This document shows, piece by piece, positions 18,500 to 26,208 of a DNA stretch of 64,000 nt (its first letter is position 1; each line of letters opens with the position of its first letter). The notes beneath the pieces were generated by a model. The model worked only from the letters and a program-made list of their open reading frames with translations. It did not search any database and was not told the origin of the DNA. The DNA is taken from the NCBI GenBank assembly GCA_963726295.1, contig CAVSBW010000001.1:620001-684000 (forward strand), in the 5' to 3' direction. Made by a program: the position numbers and the translations under genes. The DNA comes from DASSQJ01 sp963726295 (lineage in GTDB: Bacteria; Actinomycetota; Actinomycetes; Actinomycetales; Dermatophilaceae).

Positions 18500-18979
18500 T
18501 CAGCGGCCGCGCGCGGTGACCGGCGGCCGGTCGCTCCAGGGGAACGAGATCCACCGGTCGGTCCGGCCCCAGACGTAGTCGGGCTCGACCACCGAGCGCG
18601 GCTTGGCGTAGATGACCGCCGTCCGGACCGAGCCGACCTTCCCTGCACAGAAGTCCTGCACAGAGGCGAGCGTGAGCCCGGTGTCGGCGACGTCATCGGC
18701 CACGAGCACCGACGCATCGTGCAGGTCGACGAAGTCGGGCGCCGGCGGCAGGATGCGGGGCACGTCGAGCCGCTGGTCAACGCCGGTGTAGAACTCGACG
18801 TTCATCGTGTAGGTGTTCTTCACCCCCAGGGCGTAGCCGAGCGCGCCTCCCACGACCAGCCCGCCCCGGGCGATGCACAGCACCATGTCGGGCACGCCCT
18901 CCGCGGCCACCCGCTCGGCCAGCGTCCACACCGCCGCGTCGAAGTCCTCCCAGGTCAGGATCTCGCGTTCGGGCTCCAC
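18500..18979 (-). CDS. Phosphoribosyltransferase-domain protein
   Basis: A 159-residue type I phosphoribosyltransferase-fold protein. The PRPP-binding loop is VLVADDVADTGLTL, and the preceding MVLCIARGGLVVGGALGYALG carries the pyrophosphate-binding turn. The KPRSVVEPDYVWG segment resembles xanthine-guanine or hypoxanthine phosphoribosyltransferases. It could be a purine salvage enzyme, but related proteins act as regulators, so the substrate remains open. The GTG at 18979 is preferred because GAGGA lies 7 nt upstream; an ATG at 19009 would add ten residues without a ribosome-binding site. The gene is divergent from pyrH and lies where tsf and pyrH are normally closer. Confidence 0.8.
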   Translation of the reverse strand: MEPEREILTWEDFDAAVWTLAERVAAEGVPDMVLCIARGGLVVGGALGYALGVKNTYTMNVEFYTGVDQRLDVPRILPPAPDFVDLHDASVLVADDVADTGLTLASVQDFCAGKVGSVRTAVIYAKPRSVVEPDYVWGRTDRWISFPWSDRPPVTARGR

Positions 18980-19113
18980 GCGCGCATCCTCGCAGGTCCG
19001 CGTTTCCACCGGGTTTCCCGGCGCGGACCCGGGCGGTCGGCCCTCCGGTTGGGCCGAGGAGCCATGGCTGTGACAGGATCGGGCGACCGTCGCACCACCG
19101 CCGAGGAGGCCCC

Positions 19114-19872
19114 GTGACCACGTCCGCCCTCACCGAGGCCCCGCCGTCCGCCGTGCACGAGGACCGGCCGCGGCGCGTGCTCCTCAAGCTCTCCGGAGAG
19201 GTCTTCGGGGGAGGCAGTGTCGGTGTCGACCCGGACGTCGTCCGCGACGTCGCCCGGCAGATCGCCGCCGCCGTCCGCGACGGCATCCAGGTGGCCGTCG
19301 TCGTCGGGGGCGGCAACTTCTTCCGCGGGGCCGAGCTCCAGCAGAAGGGGATGGAGCGCTCGCGCGCCGACTACATCGGGATGCTCGGCACCGTGATGAA
19401 CTGCCTCGCGCTGCAGGACTTCCTCGAGAAGGAGGGCGTCGACACCCGGGTCCAGACGGCGATCACCATGGGCCAGGTCGCCGAGCCCTACATCCCGCGC
19501 CGGGCGATCCGGCACCTGGAGAAGGGCCGCGTCGTCATCTTCGGGGCGGGTGCCGGCATGCCCTACTTCTCCACGGACACGGTGAGCGCGCAGCGGGCCC
19601 TGGAGTGCCACTGCGACGCCGTGCTGATGAGCAAGAACGGCGTCGACGGGGTCTACGACTCCGACCCGCGCGACAACCCCGACGCGCGCAAGCTCGACCG
19701 GATCACCTTCGAGGAGGCGCTGCGCCACGGCCTCCGGGTGGTCGACGCCGCCGCGTTCAGCCTGTGCATGGACAACCGCCTGCCCATGGTCGTGTTCGGC
19801 ATGGAGGGCGACGGCAACGTCACCCGCGCCCTGCGCGGGGAGCCCATCGGCACCCTGGTCTGCGCCGGCTGA
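19114..19872 (+). CDS. pyrH: UMP kinase
   Basis: A 252-residue UMP kinase of the amino acid kinase family, which phosphorylates UMP to UDP. Motifs include LLKLSGEVFGG (phosphate-binding lysine), VAVVVGGGNFFRG, DYIGMLGTVMNCLALQD, the GAGAGMPYFSTDT loop and LMSKNGVDGVYDSDPR. Activity is usually allosterically inhibited by UTP and stimulated by GTP. The start is GTG 19114, with GAGGAGG a few bases upstream. The N-terminus is about 20 residues longer than in E. coli, as is common in actinobacteria. frr follows after 78 bp and cdsA after that. Confidence 0.97.
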   Translation: MTTSALTEAPPSAVHEDRPRRVLLKLSGEVFGGGSVGVDPDVVRDVARQIAAAVRDGIQVAVVVGGGNFFRGAELQQKGMERSRADYIGMLGTVMNCLALQDFLEKEGVDTRVQTAITMGQVAEPYIPRRAIRHLEKGRVVIFGAGAGMPYFSTDTVSAQRALECHCDAVLMSKNGVDGVYDSDPRDNPDARKLDRITFEEALRHGLRVVDAAAFSLCMDNRLPMVVFGMEGDGNVTRALRGEPIGTLVCAG

Positions 19873-19950
19873 CCGGGCCGCCACTGCCTCTTTGACACAC
19901 TGGTACCCACCGCGCGGTCCGCGCGCCCCACGCGAAGGAGAGCCGCCCCG

Positions 19951-20508
19951 ATGATCGACGAGACCTTGTTCGAGGCCGAGGAGAAGATGGAGAAGGCCGT
20001 CGAGGTCGCCAAGGAGGACTTCGCGAGCATCCGCACCGGGCGCGCACACCCGGGCATGTTCCAGAAGCTCCTCGTCGACTACTACGGTGCGCCCACTCCG
20101 CTGCAGCAGCTCGCGTCCTTCCAGACCCCCGAGGCCCGGACCATCATCATCAGCCCGTTCGACAAGTCCTCGATGCACGCCATCGAGAAGGCGATCCAGC
20201 AGGCCGACCTCGGGGTCAACCCGAGCAACGACGGCACGATCATCCGGTGCGTCATGCCCCAGCTCACCGAGGAGCGGCGCCGCGAGTACGTGAAGATGGC
20301 CCACCACCAGGCCGAGGAGGCCAAGGTCTCCATCCGCAACATCCGCCGGCACGCCAAGTCCACGCTGGAGAAGCTCATCAAGGACGGCGAGGTCGGCGAG
20401 GACGAGGGGGTGCGTGCGGAGAAGGAGCTCGAGAGCGTCACGAAGCGGCACGTCGACCAGGTCGACGACCTGCTCAGGCACAAGGAATCCGAGCTCCTCG
20501 AGGTCTGA
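19951..20508 (+). CDS. frr: Ribosome recycling factor
   Basis: A 185-residue protein of exact family length. RRF and EF-G split the post-termination ribosome. The three-helix bundle and hinge landmarks are visible: EDFASIRTGRAHPGMFQKL at residues 26-44, VDYYGAPTPLQQLASFQTPEAR, and GTIIRCVMPQLTEERRREYVK with the conserved arginine cluster. ATG 19951 is preceded by AAGGAGAG. The pyrH-frr-cdsA order is standard. Confidence 0.98.
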   Translation: MIDETLFEAEEKMEKAVEVAKEDFASIRTGRAHPGMFQKLLVDYYGAPTPLQQLASFQTPEARTIIISPFDKSSMHAIEKAIQQADLGVNPSNDGTIIRCVMPQLTEERRREYVKMAHHQAEEAKVSIRNIRRHAKSTLEKLIKDGEVGEDEGVRAEKELESVTKRHVDQVDDLLRHKESELLEV

Positions 20509-20515
20509 GCGGAGG

Positions 20516-21481
20516 ATGACCGACCTGCCCACTCCGGCCGACCCCGACACGACCGAGACGCCCGGCGCGGCCGACGCGGCGGCCGAGGAGCCCGGCGCCA
20601 CCCTCGAGAACGGCTCCCCGGCCGACGCCGACACTCCGGCGCCGGACGCCGAGACTGCCGCTGCACCGCCCTCCCGGGCCGGGCGTGACCTGCGCGCGGC
20701 GATCGGCGTCGGCCTGCTGCTCGGCGCCCTCGTGGTCGGCAGCCTGGCCCTGGACGCCCGGGCGTTCCTCGCGGTGGTCACCGTCGCCATCTCCTACGGC
20801 GCATGGGAGGTGAGAAGGGCACTCACGGTCAAGAACATCCACGTCCCGATGCTGCCGCTGATGATCGGCACCGTGGCGATGCTCGTCTCCGCCTATGCCC
20901 GGGGCGCCGAGGCTCTGGTGCTGACCTTCGGGTTGACCATCGTGGGCCTGCTCGTCTGGCGGATCGCCGACGGCCTCGCAGGCGCGGCCCGCGACCTCGC
21001 CGGTGGTGCCCTCGTCGCGTTCTACCCCGTCTTCCTCGCCGGCTTCGCCTCGCTCATGCTCGCCGAGGAGGACGGTCGCCAGCGGATCGTCCTCTTCATC
21101 CTCGTCACCGTCTTCAGCGACATCGGAGGCTACGCGGCGGGGGTCGCCCTCGGGCGCCACCCGATGGCACCGTCGCTCAGCCCGAAGAAGTCGTGGGAGG
21201 GCTTCGCCGGCTCCGTCCTCACCTGTGCCGCGGTCGGCGCGGTGGGCATGCCCCTGCTGCTCGGGCCCCCGTGGTGGACCGGCGCGGTCCTCGGAGTCGT
21301 GGCGGCCGTCGGCGCCACCCTCGGCGACCTCGTCGAGTCCAGCATCAAGCGGGACCTGGGCATCAAGGACATGGGGACGCTCCTGCCGGGCCACGGCGGT
21401 CTGATGGACCGGCTCGACTCGCTGGTCGTCGTCGCGCCCATCGCGTGGGCGCTGCTGCACGTCGTCGCCCCCGGCCCGTGA
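20516..21481 (+). CDS. cdsA: Phosphatidate cytidylyltransferase
   Basis: A 321-residue integral membrane enzyme that makes CDP-diacylglycerol from CTP and phosphatidic acid. An acidic Ala/Pro-rich cytoplasmic N-terminus of about 55 residues is followed by about eight membrane helices. The family signature is complete: SLSPKKSWEGFAGS, GDLVESSIKRDLGIKDMGTLLPGHGGLMDRLDSL, with the Mg-binding aspartates. ATG 20516 is 7 nt after the frr stop. GGAGG directly abuts the ATG, so translation probably depends on coupling to frr. The gene converges with the next one. Confidence 0.95.
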   Translation: MTDLPTPADPDTTETPGAADAAAEEPGATLENGSPADADTPAPDAETAAAPPSRAGRDLRAAIGVGLLLGALVVGSLALDARAFLAVVTVAISYGAWEVRRALTVKNIHVPMLPLMIGTVAMLVSAYARGAEALVLTFGLTIVGLLVWRIADGLAGAARDLAGGALVAFYPVFLAGFASLMLAEEDGRQRIVLFILVTVFSDIGGYAAGVALGRHPMAPSLSPKKSWEGFAGSVLTCAAVGAVGMPLLLGPPWWTGAVLGVVAAVGATLGDLVESSIKRDLGIKDMGTLLPGHGGLMDRLDSLVVVAPIAWALLHVVAPGP

Positions 21482-21502
21482 GGGCCGAGGGCGCGGACGA
21501 GG

Positions 21503-22345
21503 TCAGCCGGCTCGGCGGCCGGAGAACCCGACGAGGTTCTCGAGGAAGGGCGTCGGGCGGATCGTCAGACCGCCGTTGCCGTCCTCCTCGGTGAGGCAGG
21601 TGACCTGCCGGTCCAGCCAGTGGTAGGTGTGGCGCGAGAGCGCACCCGGGTCCTCGTGGTACATCGACTGCGCCAGCGACGGCACGAACTCGAGCGCGTC
21701 ACGCGCCTGGCTCGCCGTGGCGCACGTCTGGATGACGAGGGCGTGGCGGTGCGGCATCGCGAACACGATCCCGTTGTGCGTGTCGGCGTCGGGCAGCCAC
21801 CGGTAGACGGCGTCGTTGAGGAACCGGGCGAAGGACGCGGTGTACGGGGAGGGCCCCGTGACCGTCCACGCGGAGCGGGGGCCGTCCCCGACGCGCTCGA
21901 CGTCGACCGGCGACGTCTCGAGCTGGTGGAGGAGGTTGGTGCGCCCTCGGTCGACGAGGCTGCTCAGCCGGCGACCGGTCTCGTCGACCCGCGAGTCCGG
22001 CAGCGTCACCACGGCTGTCGGGAGGTCGAGGGTGAGCACCTCGTCGACGTGGTCGGCGAAGTGCGTCGCGTAGTCGAAGCCGAGCCCGGTCGACTGCATG
22101 CGTTCGGCGCCGACGAGGCGCGAGGTGAGCGCCGCGTCGAACTCCTCGTGGCTGAGTGACTCGACATCGGTCTCCGCGGCCGCGGTGAGCCGGGCGAGGT
22201 GCTCGCGCACCGCCTGGTCGAGCATTCCGGTGTCGGAGTCGATGTCGGGGACCGGGCTGACCGGTCGGCTGGTAGGACGGAGATCGTCCTCGGTCATGGC
22301 AGAACCACGCCGCGCGGGCGCGATCCATCGGTCGAACAGTCCCAT
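21503..22345 (-). CDS. Hypothetical protein, possibly DUF1444-like
   Basis: A 280-residue soluble acidic protein that I do not recognise with certainty. There is no signal peptide or membrane helix. The middle reads PTAVVTLPDSRVDETGRRLSS, then PSPYTASFARFLNDAVYRWL and IVFAMPHRHALVIQTC. That order (an Asp/Leu-rich strand, a SPYTAS segment with a Ser/Thr turn, then a promoter-like PxRxxLV strand) loosely recalls DUF1444/YtpQ proteins, but the similarity is weak and is inference. ATG 22345 is preceded by AAAGGGA and a plausible promoter, so the gene is probably expressed. It sits between cdsA and rlmN, on the opposite strand to both. Confidence 0.7.
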   Translation of the reverse strand: MGLFDRWIAPARRGSAMTEDDLRPTSRPVSPVPDIDSDTGMLDQAVREHLARLTAAAETDVESLSHEEFDAALTSRLVGAERMQSTGLGFDYATHFADHVDEVLTLDLPTAVVTLPDSRVDETGRRLSSLVDRGRTNLLHQLETSPVDVERVGDGPRSAWTVTGPSPYTASFARFLNDAVYRWLPDADTHNGIVFAMPHRHALVIQTCATASQARDALEFVPSLAQSMYHEDPGALSRHTYHWLDRQVTCLTEEDGNGGLTIRPTPFLENLVGFSGRRAG

Positions 22346-22397
22346 GGCTGTTCCCTTTCACGCATCCTCGTTCCCCTGCTGAACGAAGTGTGGTCCA

Positions 22398-22426
22398 ACG
22401 ATAGGGATCGGGGGACGTCCGTGCCA
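22398..22426 (-). promoter_or_regulatory. Putative promoter of the hypothetical gene at 21503-22345
   Basis: On the minus strand TGGCAC (22421-22426) and TATCGT (22398-22403) are separated by 17 bp and lead toward ATG 22345. The -35 is imperfect. Confidence 0.4.
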
Positions 22427-22442
22427 TCACTTCGGCGTTTCT

Positions 22443-22475
22443 CGTGTCCGCGTCGTGTCCGCGACGTGTCCGCGC
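22443..22475. repeat. Three 11-bp direct repeats between divergent genes
   Basis: cgtgtccgcgt, cgtgtccgcga and cgtgtccgcgc follow each other without gaps. The 11-bp period is about one helical turn, so the copies face one side of the DNA. They lie just upstream of the promoter candidate for the minus-strand gene and 115 bp before rlmN. A regulator site is possible. Confidence 0.55.
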
Positions 22476-22590
22476 CGTCGGGGTGCAACGACTCGACCAC
22501 CGCACGTCGTCCGCTCCCTCCGGCTCGGCCCGAACCCGTCCATCGTCGTGGCGGCCGCTCGACCGGGGGGCTGCGATGATGGGACCCGCC

Positions 22591-23799
22591 ATGAACGTTC
22601 CCGACACCCCGCGCCCACGCCCCGGCGAGCTGACCATGACCGCCCCGCGTCGTGGCAGGCCGCCGCGTCACCTCGCCGACCTCGACGTGGCCGGGCGGCG
22701 CGATGCGGTGGCCGCCCTCGGACACCCCGCCTTCCGGGCCAACCAGCTCTCGACCCACTACTTCGAGCGCCTCGTGGACCGGCCCGAGGACATGACCGAC
22801 CTGCCGAAGGCGGTCCGTGACGACCTCGTCGCCGACCTGCTTCCCGAGCTGCTGCACCCCGTCCGGCATGTCACCGCGGACGCGGGCGCCACCGTCAAGC
22901 AGGTCTGGCGGCTCGTCGACGGCGCGCTCGTCGAGTCCGTCCTCATGCGCTACCCGAACCGGGTCACCGTGTGCATCTCCAGCCAGGCGGGCTGCGGGAT
23001 GAACTGCCCCTTCTGCGCCACCGGGCAGGAGGGGCTGACGCGCAACCTGTCGTCGGCGGAGATCGTCGAGCAGGTCGTCGCGGCCGCGCGCATGCTGCGT
23101 CACGGTGGTTTGCCGGAGGCGGGGGTGTCGCAGGGCGCGGCCCTCGGTGCCGAGACGGAGGACTCCGGCGAGCCGGGCTTCCCGGAGCCCTCGGGCCCCT
23201 CGCGGGTGAGCAACGTCGTCTTCATGGGCATGGGCGAGGCGCTGGCCAACTACAAGGCGACGCTCGGGGCGGTGCGCCGGCTCGTGGAGCCCGCCCCGTC
23301 GGGGCTCGGCCTGTCCGCGCGCGGGATCACGATGTCGACGGTGGGGCTGGTCCCCGGCATCGACCGCCTCGCCGCGGAGGGCATCCCGATGACGCTCGCG
23401 CTGTCGCTGCACGCTCCCGACGACGAGCTCCGCGACGAGCTCGTCCCCATCAACACGCGGTGGCGGGTCGACGAGGCCATCGACGCCGCGCGGCGCTACC
23501 ACGAGGCCACCGGCCGCCGGGTCAGCATCGAGTACGCCCTGATCCGTGATGTCAACGACCAGGCGTGGCGGGCCGACCTGCTGGGTGAGAAGCTCGCCGC
23601 GCGCGGCCGGGGGTGGGTGCACGTCAACCCCATCCCGCTCAACCCGACCCCGGGATCGCGGTGGACCGCCTCCCGCCGCGGGGTGGAGCAGCAGTTCGTC
23701 GAGCGGCTGCGGGCCCACGGCATCCCCACGACGGTCCGAGACACCCGCGGTTCGGACATCGACGGCGCGTGCGGGCAGCTGGCGGCCTCGACCGCCTGA
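22591..23799 (+). CDS. rlmN: 23S rRNA (adenine-C2) / tRNA methyltransferase RlmN
   Basis: A 402-residue radical SAM methyltransferase that makes 2-methyladenosine at A2503 of 23S rRNA and A37 of some tRNAs. The iron-sulfur motif CGMNCPFC is the CxxxCxxC form. VVFMGMGEALANY, the catalytic-loop RGITMSTVGLVPGI, and LALSLHAPDDELRDELVPIN are all conserved. The C-terminal GSDIDGACGQL carries the second catalytic cysteine. A ~30-residue Glu/Pro-rich insertion before VVFMGMGE is usual for actinobacteria. ATG 22591 fits the family N-terminus; in-frame ATGs at 22576 and 22579 are alternatives. cdsA-rlmN proximity is conserved. Confidence 0.94.
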   Translation: MNVPDTPRPRPGELTMTAPRRGRPPRHLADLDVAGRRDAVAALGHPAFRANQLSTHYFERLVDRPEDMTDLPKAVRDDLVADLLPELLHPVRHVTADAGATVKQVWRLVDGALVESVLMRYPNRVTVCISSQAGCGMNCPFCATGQEGLTRNLSSAEIVEQVVAAARMLRHGGLPEAGVSQGAALGAETEDSGEPGFPEPSGPSRVSNVVFMGMGEALANYKATLGAVRRLVEPAPSGLGLSARGITMSTVGLVPGIDRLAAEGIPMTLALSLHAPDDELRDELVPINTRWRVDEAIDAARRYHEATGRRVSIEYALIRDVNDQAWRADLLGEKLAARGRGWVHVNPIPLNPTPGSRWTASRRGVEQQFVERLRAHGIPTTVRDTRGSDIDGACGQLAASTA

Positions 23800-23880
23800 C
23801 CTCCCAAGGCGCCGCTGACCCACCGGCCGCCGGCCCGGAAGGGCTCCCCCGGGGGCCGCGCCCCGCGCCCCGGCGTGACC

Positions 23881-23886
23881 TACCCT
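23881..23886 (+). promoter_or_regulatory. Putative -10 box (TACCCT) of a leaderless transcript
   Basis: TACCCT lies exactly 6 nt before ATG 23893 and matches TAnnnT. It argues for the ATG at 23893 rather than the in-frame start at 23875. Confidence 0.5.
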
Positions 23887-23892
23887 TCGAGG

Positions 23893-25068
23893 ATGGGTGT
23901 CCGTCAGGTGTCCGCAGCGCTGCTGCTGGGGCTGCTCGTGGCCGGGTGCTCGGGCGGGCAGCCGCTGCCCGAGAACCTGCGCGGCAAGGACGACCACGCC
24001 TCCCACGCGGCCGAGGTCACGCTCACGCCGGCGAGCCCGGCACCCGACGTCCCGCTCCGCCCGGGCGAGCGTTTCGTCACCCTCCGGCTGCCCGAGGCCT
24101 ACACGCCGTCCGCGCCGACGGAGGGCGGCACCGATGACTACCGCTGCTTCCTCGTCGACCCGGGGTTCACGCGCGACCAGCTCGTCAGCGGGGTCGACAT
24201 CCAACCCGACAACGCCGCCGTCGTCCACCACGTCATCGTGTCCCGCGTCGAGCCGGACCAGGTGGGTCAGGCCGAGGCGCTCGACGCACGGTCACCGGGG
24301 CCGGGGTGGACCTGCTTCGGCGGCAGCGGTGTGCAGGATGCGGCGAACAACCTCGACTCCGCCGACTGGGTCGGCGCCTGGGCTCCGGGCGGCGGCGAGC
24401 GGGTCATGGACGAGGACATCGGCATCCCACTGTCCGCGGGCAGCCGTCTCGTCGTGCAGATGCACTACAACCTGCTGGCCGGGGGAGGGCCCGACCGCAG
24501 CTCGGTGCGGCTGCGGGTCTCGCCGGCCGGTGACGGGACGAAGCAGGCGCTCGACACGATGCTGCTGCCCGCGCCGGTCGAGCTGCCCTGCCGCGACAAC
24601 CGCACGGCCGGCACGTGCAGCCGGGCGGTGTCCGTGGCCGACGTCAAGCGCCGGTTCGACGAGAAGCTCGCGCGCGCCGACGCCCTGCACCTGCTCTGCG
24701 GTCCGGTCGACCCCGGTCCGGTGCAGTCGTGCACCCGCACGGTGCGGGAGGCCGGGACCATCCGGTCGGTCGCGGGCCACATGCACCTGCTCGGCCGCTC
24801 GATCACGGTGGACGTCAACAAGGGCACCCCGACGGCGAAGCGGGTGCTCGACATCGCGGTCTGGGACTTCGACGACCAGGGCAGCCGCCGCCTCGAGAAG
24901 CCGGTGAGGATCGCACCGGGCGACACGATCACCGTCACCTGCCATCACGACCAGGCCCTGCGCGACCTGCTGCCGGCCTTCGCGGGCCAGCGCGAGCGCT
25001 ACGTCGTGTGGGGCGAGGGCACCACCGACGAGATGTGCCTCGGCATCGTCATGCTCACCCGTCCCTGA
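23893..25068 (+). CDS. Lipoprotein of the copper type II ascorbate-dependent monooxygenase (PHM) fold
   Basis: A 391-residue protein with a lipoprotein signal (LLLGLLVAGCSG, lipid-attached Cys19). It therefore acts outside the membrane. The body has the two-domain organisation of peptidylglycine alpha-hydroxylating and dopamine beta-monooxygenases. Copper ligands line up by order and context. A His-His pair (His112, His113 in AVVHHVIVSRVEP) and His191 (VVQMHYN) match the CuH site. His296 and His298 (AGHMHLLG) plus Met381 (DEMCLG) match the CuM site. These enzymes hydroxylate C-H bonds using ascorbate and O2; the bacterial substrate is unknown. A TACCCT box 6 nt upstream supports the start. 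The 3' end overlaps the convergent LOG gene by 14 nt. Confidence 0.82.
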   Translation: MGVRQVSAALLLGLLVAGCSGGQPLPENLRGKDDHASHAAEVTLTPASPAPDVPLRPGERFVTLRLPEAYTPSAPTEGGTDDYRCFLVDPGFTRDQLVSGVDIQPDNAAVVHHVIVSRVEPDQVGQAEALDARSPGPGWTCFGGSGVQDAANNLDSADWVGAWAPGGGERVMDEDIGIPLSAGSRLVVQMHYNLLAGGGPDRSSVRLRVSPAGDGTKQALDTMLLPAPVELPCRDNRTAGTCSRAVSVADVKRRFDEKLARADALHLLCGPVDPGPVQSCTRTVREAGTIRSVAGHMHLLGRSITVDVNKGTPTAKRVLDIAVWDFDDQGSRRLEKPVRIAPGDTITVTCHHDQALRDLLPAFAGQRERYVVWGEGTTDEMCLGIVMLTRP

Positions 25069-26170
25069 CCTCGGTAGCGCGGGAGAGGACACCGACCGCC
25101 TCACGGACGTCGTCGACGAGGTGCACGTGCTGCTCCATCGCACCTCCCGCGGCGAGCCCGCGCAGCGCCGGCCAGACGGGAACCTCCTCGCTCCAGCGCC
25201 GCCGTCCGACGAGGACCAGCTCGCCCGGGGCCGTCTCGTCCCGGTGGTAGTAGAGCCGGGTGGCGGCCTGGAAGACCTCCTGCACGGTGCCCGCCGCGCC
25301 GGGCAGGACGACGACGCCGGCGGTGCACCGGGCCAGCAGCCCGTCCTCGCGGATGGCGTTCGAGAAGTACTTGCCGATGCCGTGCGCGAAGACACCGGGC
25401 GGCTCGTGGCCGTAGAACCACGTGGGGATGCCGATGCTGCGCACGCGGGTGTCGTCGGTGGGCTCGGTGAGCAGGTCGTCGTGCACGTCGAGCGCGACCG
25501 CCGCCCAGCTCGTGACGTCCACGGCGGTCGGCACCACCCGCAGCCGCGCGATCGCGTCGGCCAGCGAGGCGTCTGACGCCGCGAAGGCCCCGAGGTTGGC
25601 GGCCTCCATCGCCCCGGGGCCACCGCCGGTGGCGACGACGTGGCCGCTGCGGGCCAGCGCGTGACCGAGGGCGGCCGCGTGGGCGTAGGCCTCCTCGTCA
25701 CGGGCGAGGGTGTGGCCGCCCATGACACCGACCACGGGGGACTGCGCGATGACCTCGGTGAGGGCGTCGGTGATGGAGTCGTCGTGGATGGCGCGCAGCA
25801 GCGACACGAAGGCGTCGTGGGCGACGGCGGCGTCGCGGGCCCACCGGTAGGCCCGCGCGTCCGGCGTGGCCGAGTAGCCGAGCTCGCGCAGGCCCGCGTA
25901 GAGCTCGTGCGGCTGGTACAGGGTCGCCCGGTACGGGTCGACCGGCGCGCGGGGGTCGGTGGGGAAGACCAGCGCCCCGTGGGTGCGCAGGTGGTGGGCG
26001 AGGTCGCCGGGCACGCGCCCGCCGAGCACGACCAGTCCCTCGACATCGTCCCGCGCGAGCAGCGAACGGGTTCGGCCGCTGAGGTCGAGGTCCTGGAGGC
26101 GCAGGCCGCGCAGCGACGCACCGGAGGCCAGCGCCTCGTCGAGGGCGGCCAGGGACTCGATCTCGCGCAC
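25055..26170 (-). CDS. LOG-family (nucleotide 5'-monophosphate nucleosidase-like) protein
   Basis: A 371-residue protein with the lysine-decarboxylase-like LOG Rossmann domain in its second half. The two signatures are present: VATGGGPGAMEAANLGAF (GGGxGxME) and VLPGAAGTVQEVFQA (PGGxGTxxE with an Ala for the second Gly). LOG proteins release cytokinin-type bases from nucleotides in plants and some bacteria; many bacterial members are general nucleotide nucleosidases. The N-terminal ~130 residues are an extra domain beginning REIESLAALDEAL, which makes it longer than classical LOG proteins (about 200 residues). No neighbour suggests a specific substrate. Confidence 0.8.
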   Translation of the reverse strand: MREIESLAALDEALASGASLRGLRLQDLDLSGRTRSLLARDDVEGLVVLGGRVPGDLAHHLRTHGALVFPTDPRAPVDPYRATLYQPHELYAGLRELGYSATPDARAYRWARDAAVAHDAFVSLLRAIHDDSITDALTEVIAQSPVVGVMGGHTLARDEEAYAHAAALGHALARSGHVVATGGGPGAMEAANLGAFAASDASLADAIARLRVVPTAVDVTSWAAVALDVHDDLLTEPTDDTRVRSIGIPTWFYGHEPPGVFAHGIGKYFSNAIREDGLLARCTAGVVVLPGAAGTVQEVFQAATRLYYHRDETAPGELVLVGRRRWSEEVPVWPALRGLAAGGAMEQHVHLVDDVREAVGVLSRATEVRDG

Positions 26171-26208
26171 CCCGTGAACCTACCGACGCCACCGCGGCCG
26201 CGGAGCCC

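Noticed and set aside
19892..19897. TTGACA as a -35 box for frr
   Set aside because: No -10 hexamer lies 16-18 bp downstream, and frr is normally transcribed from pyrH.
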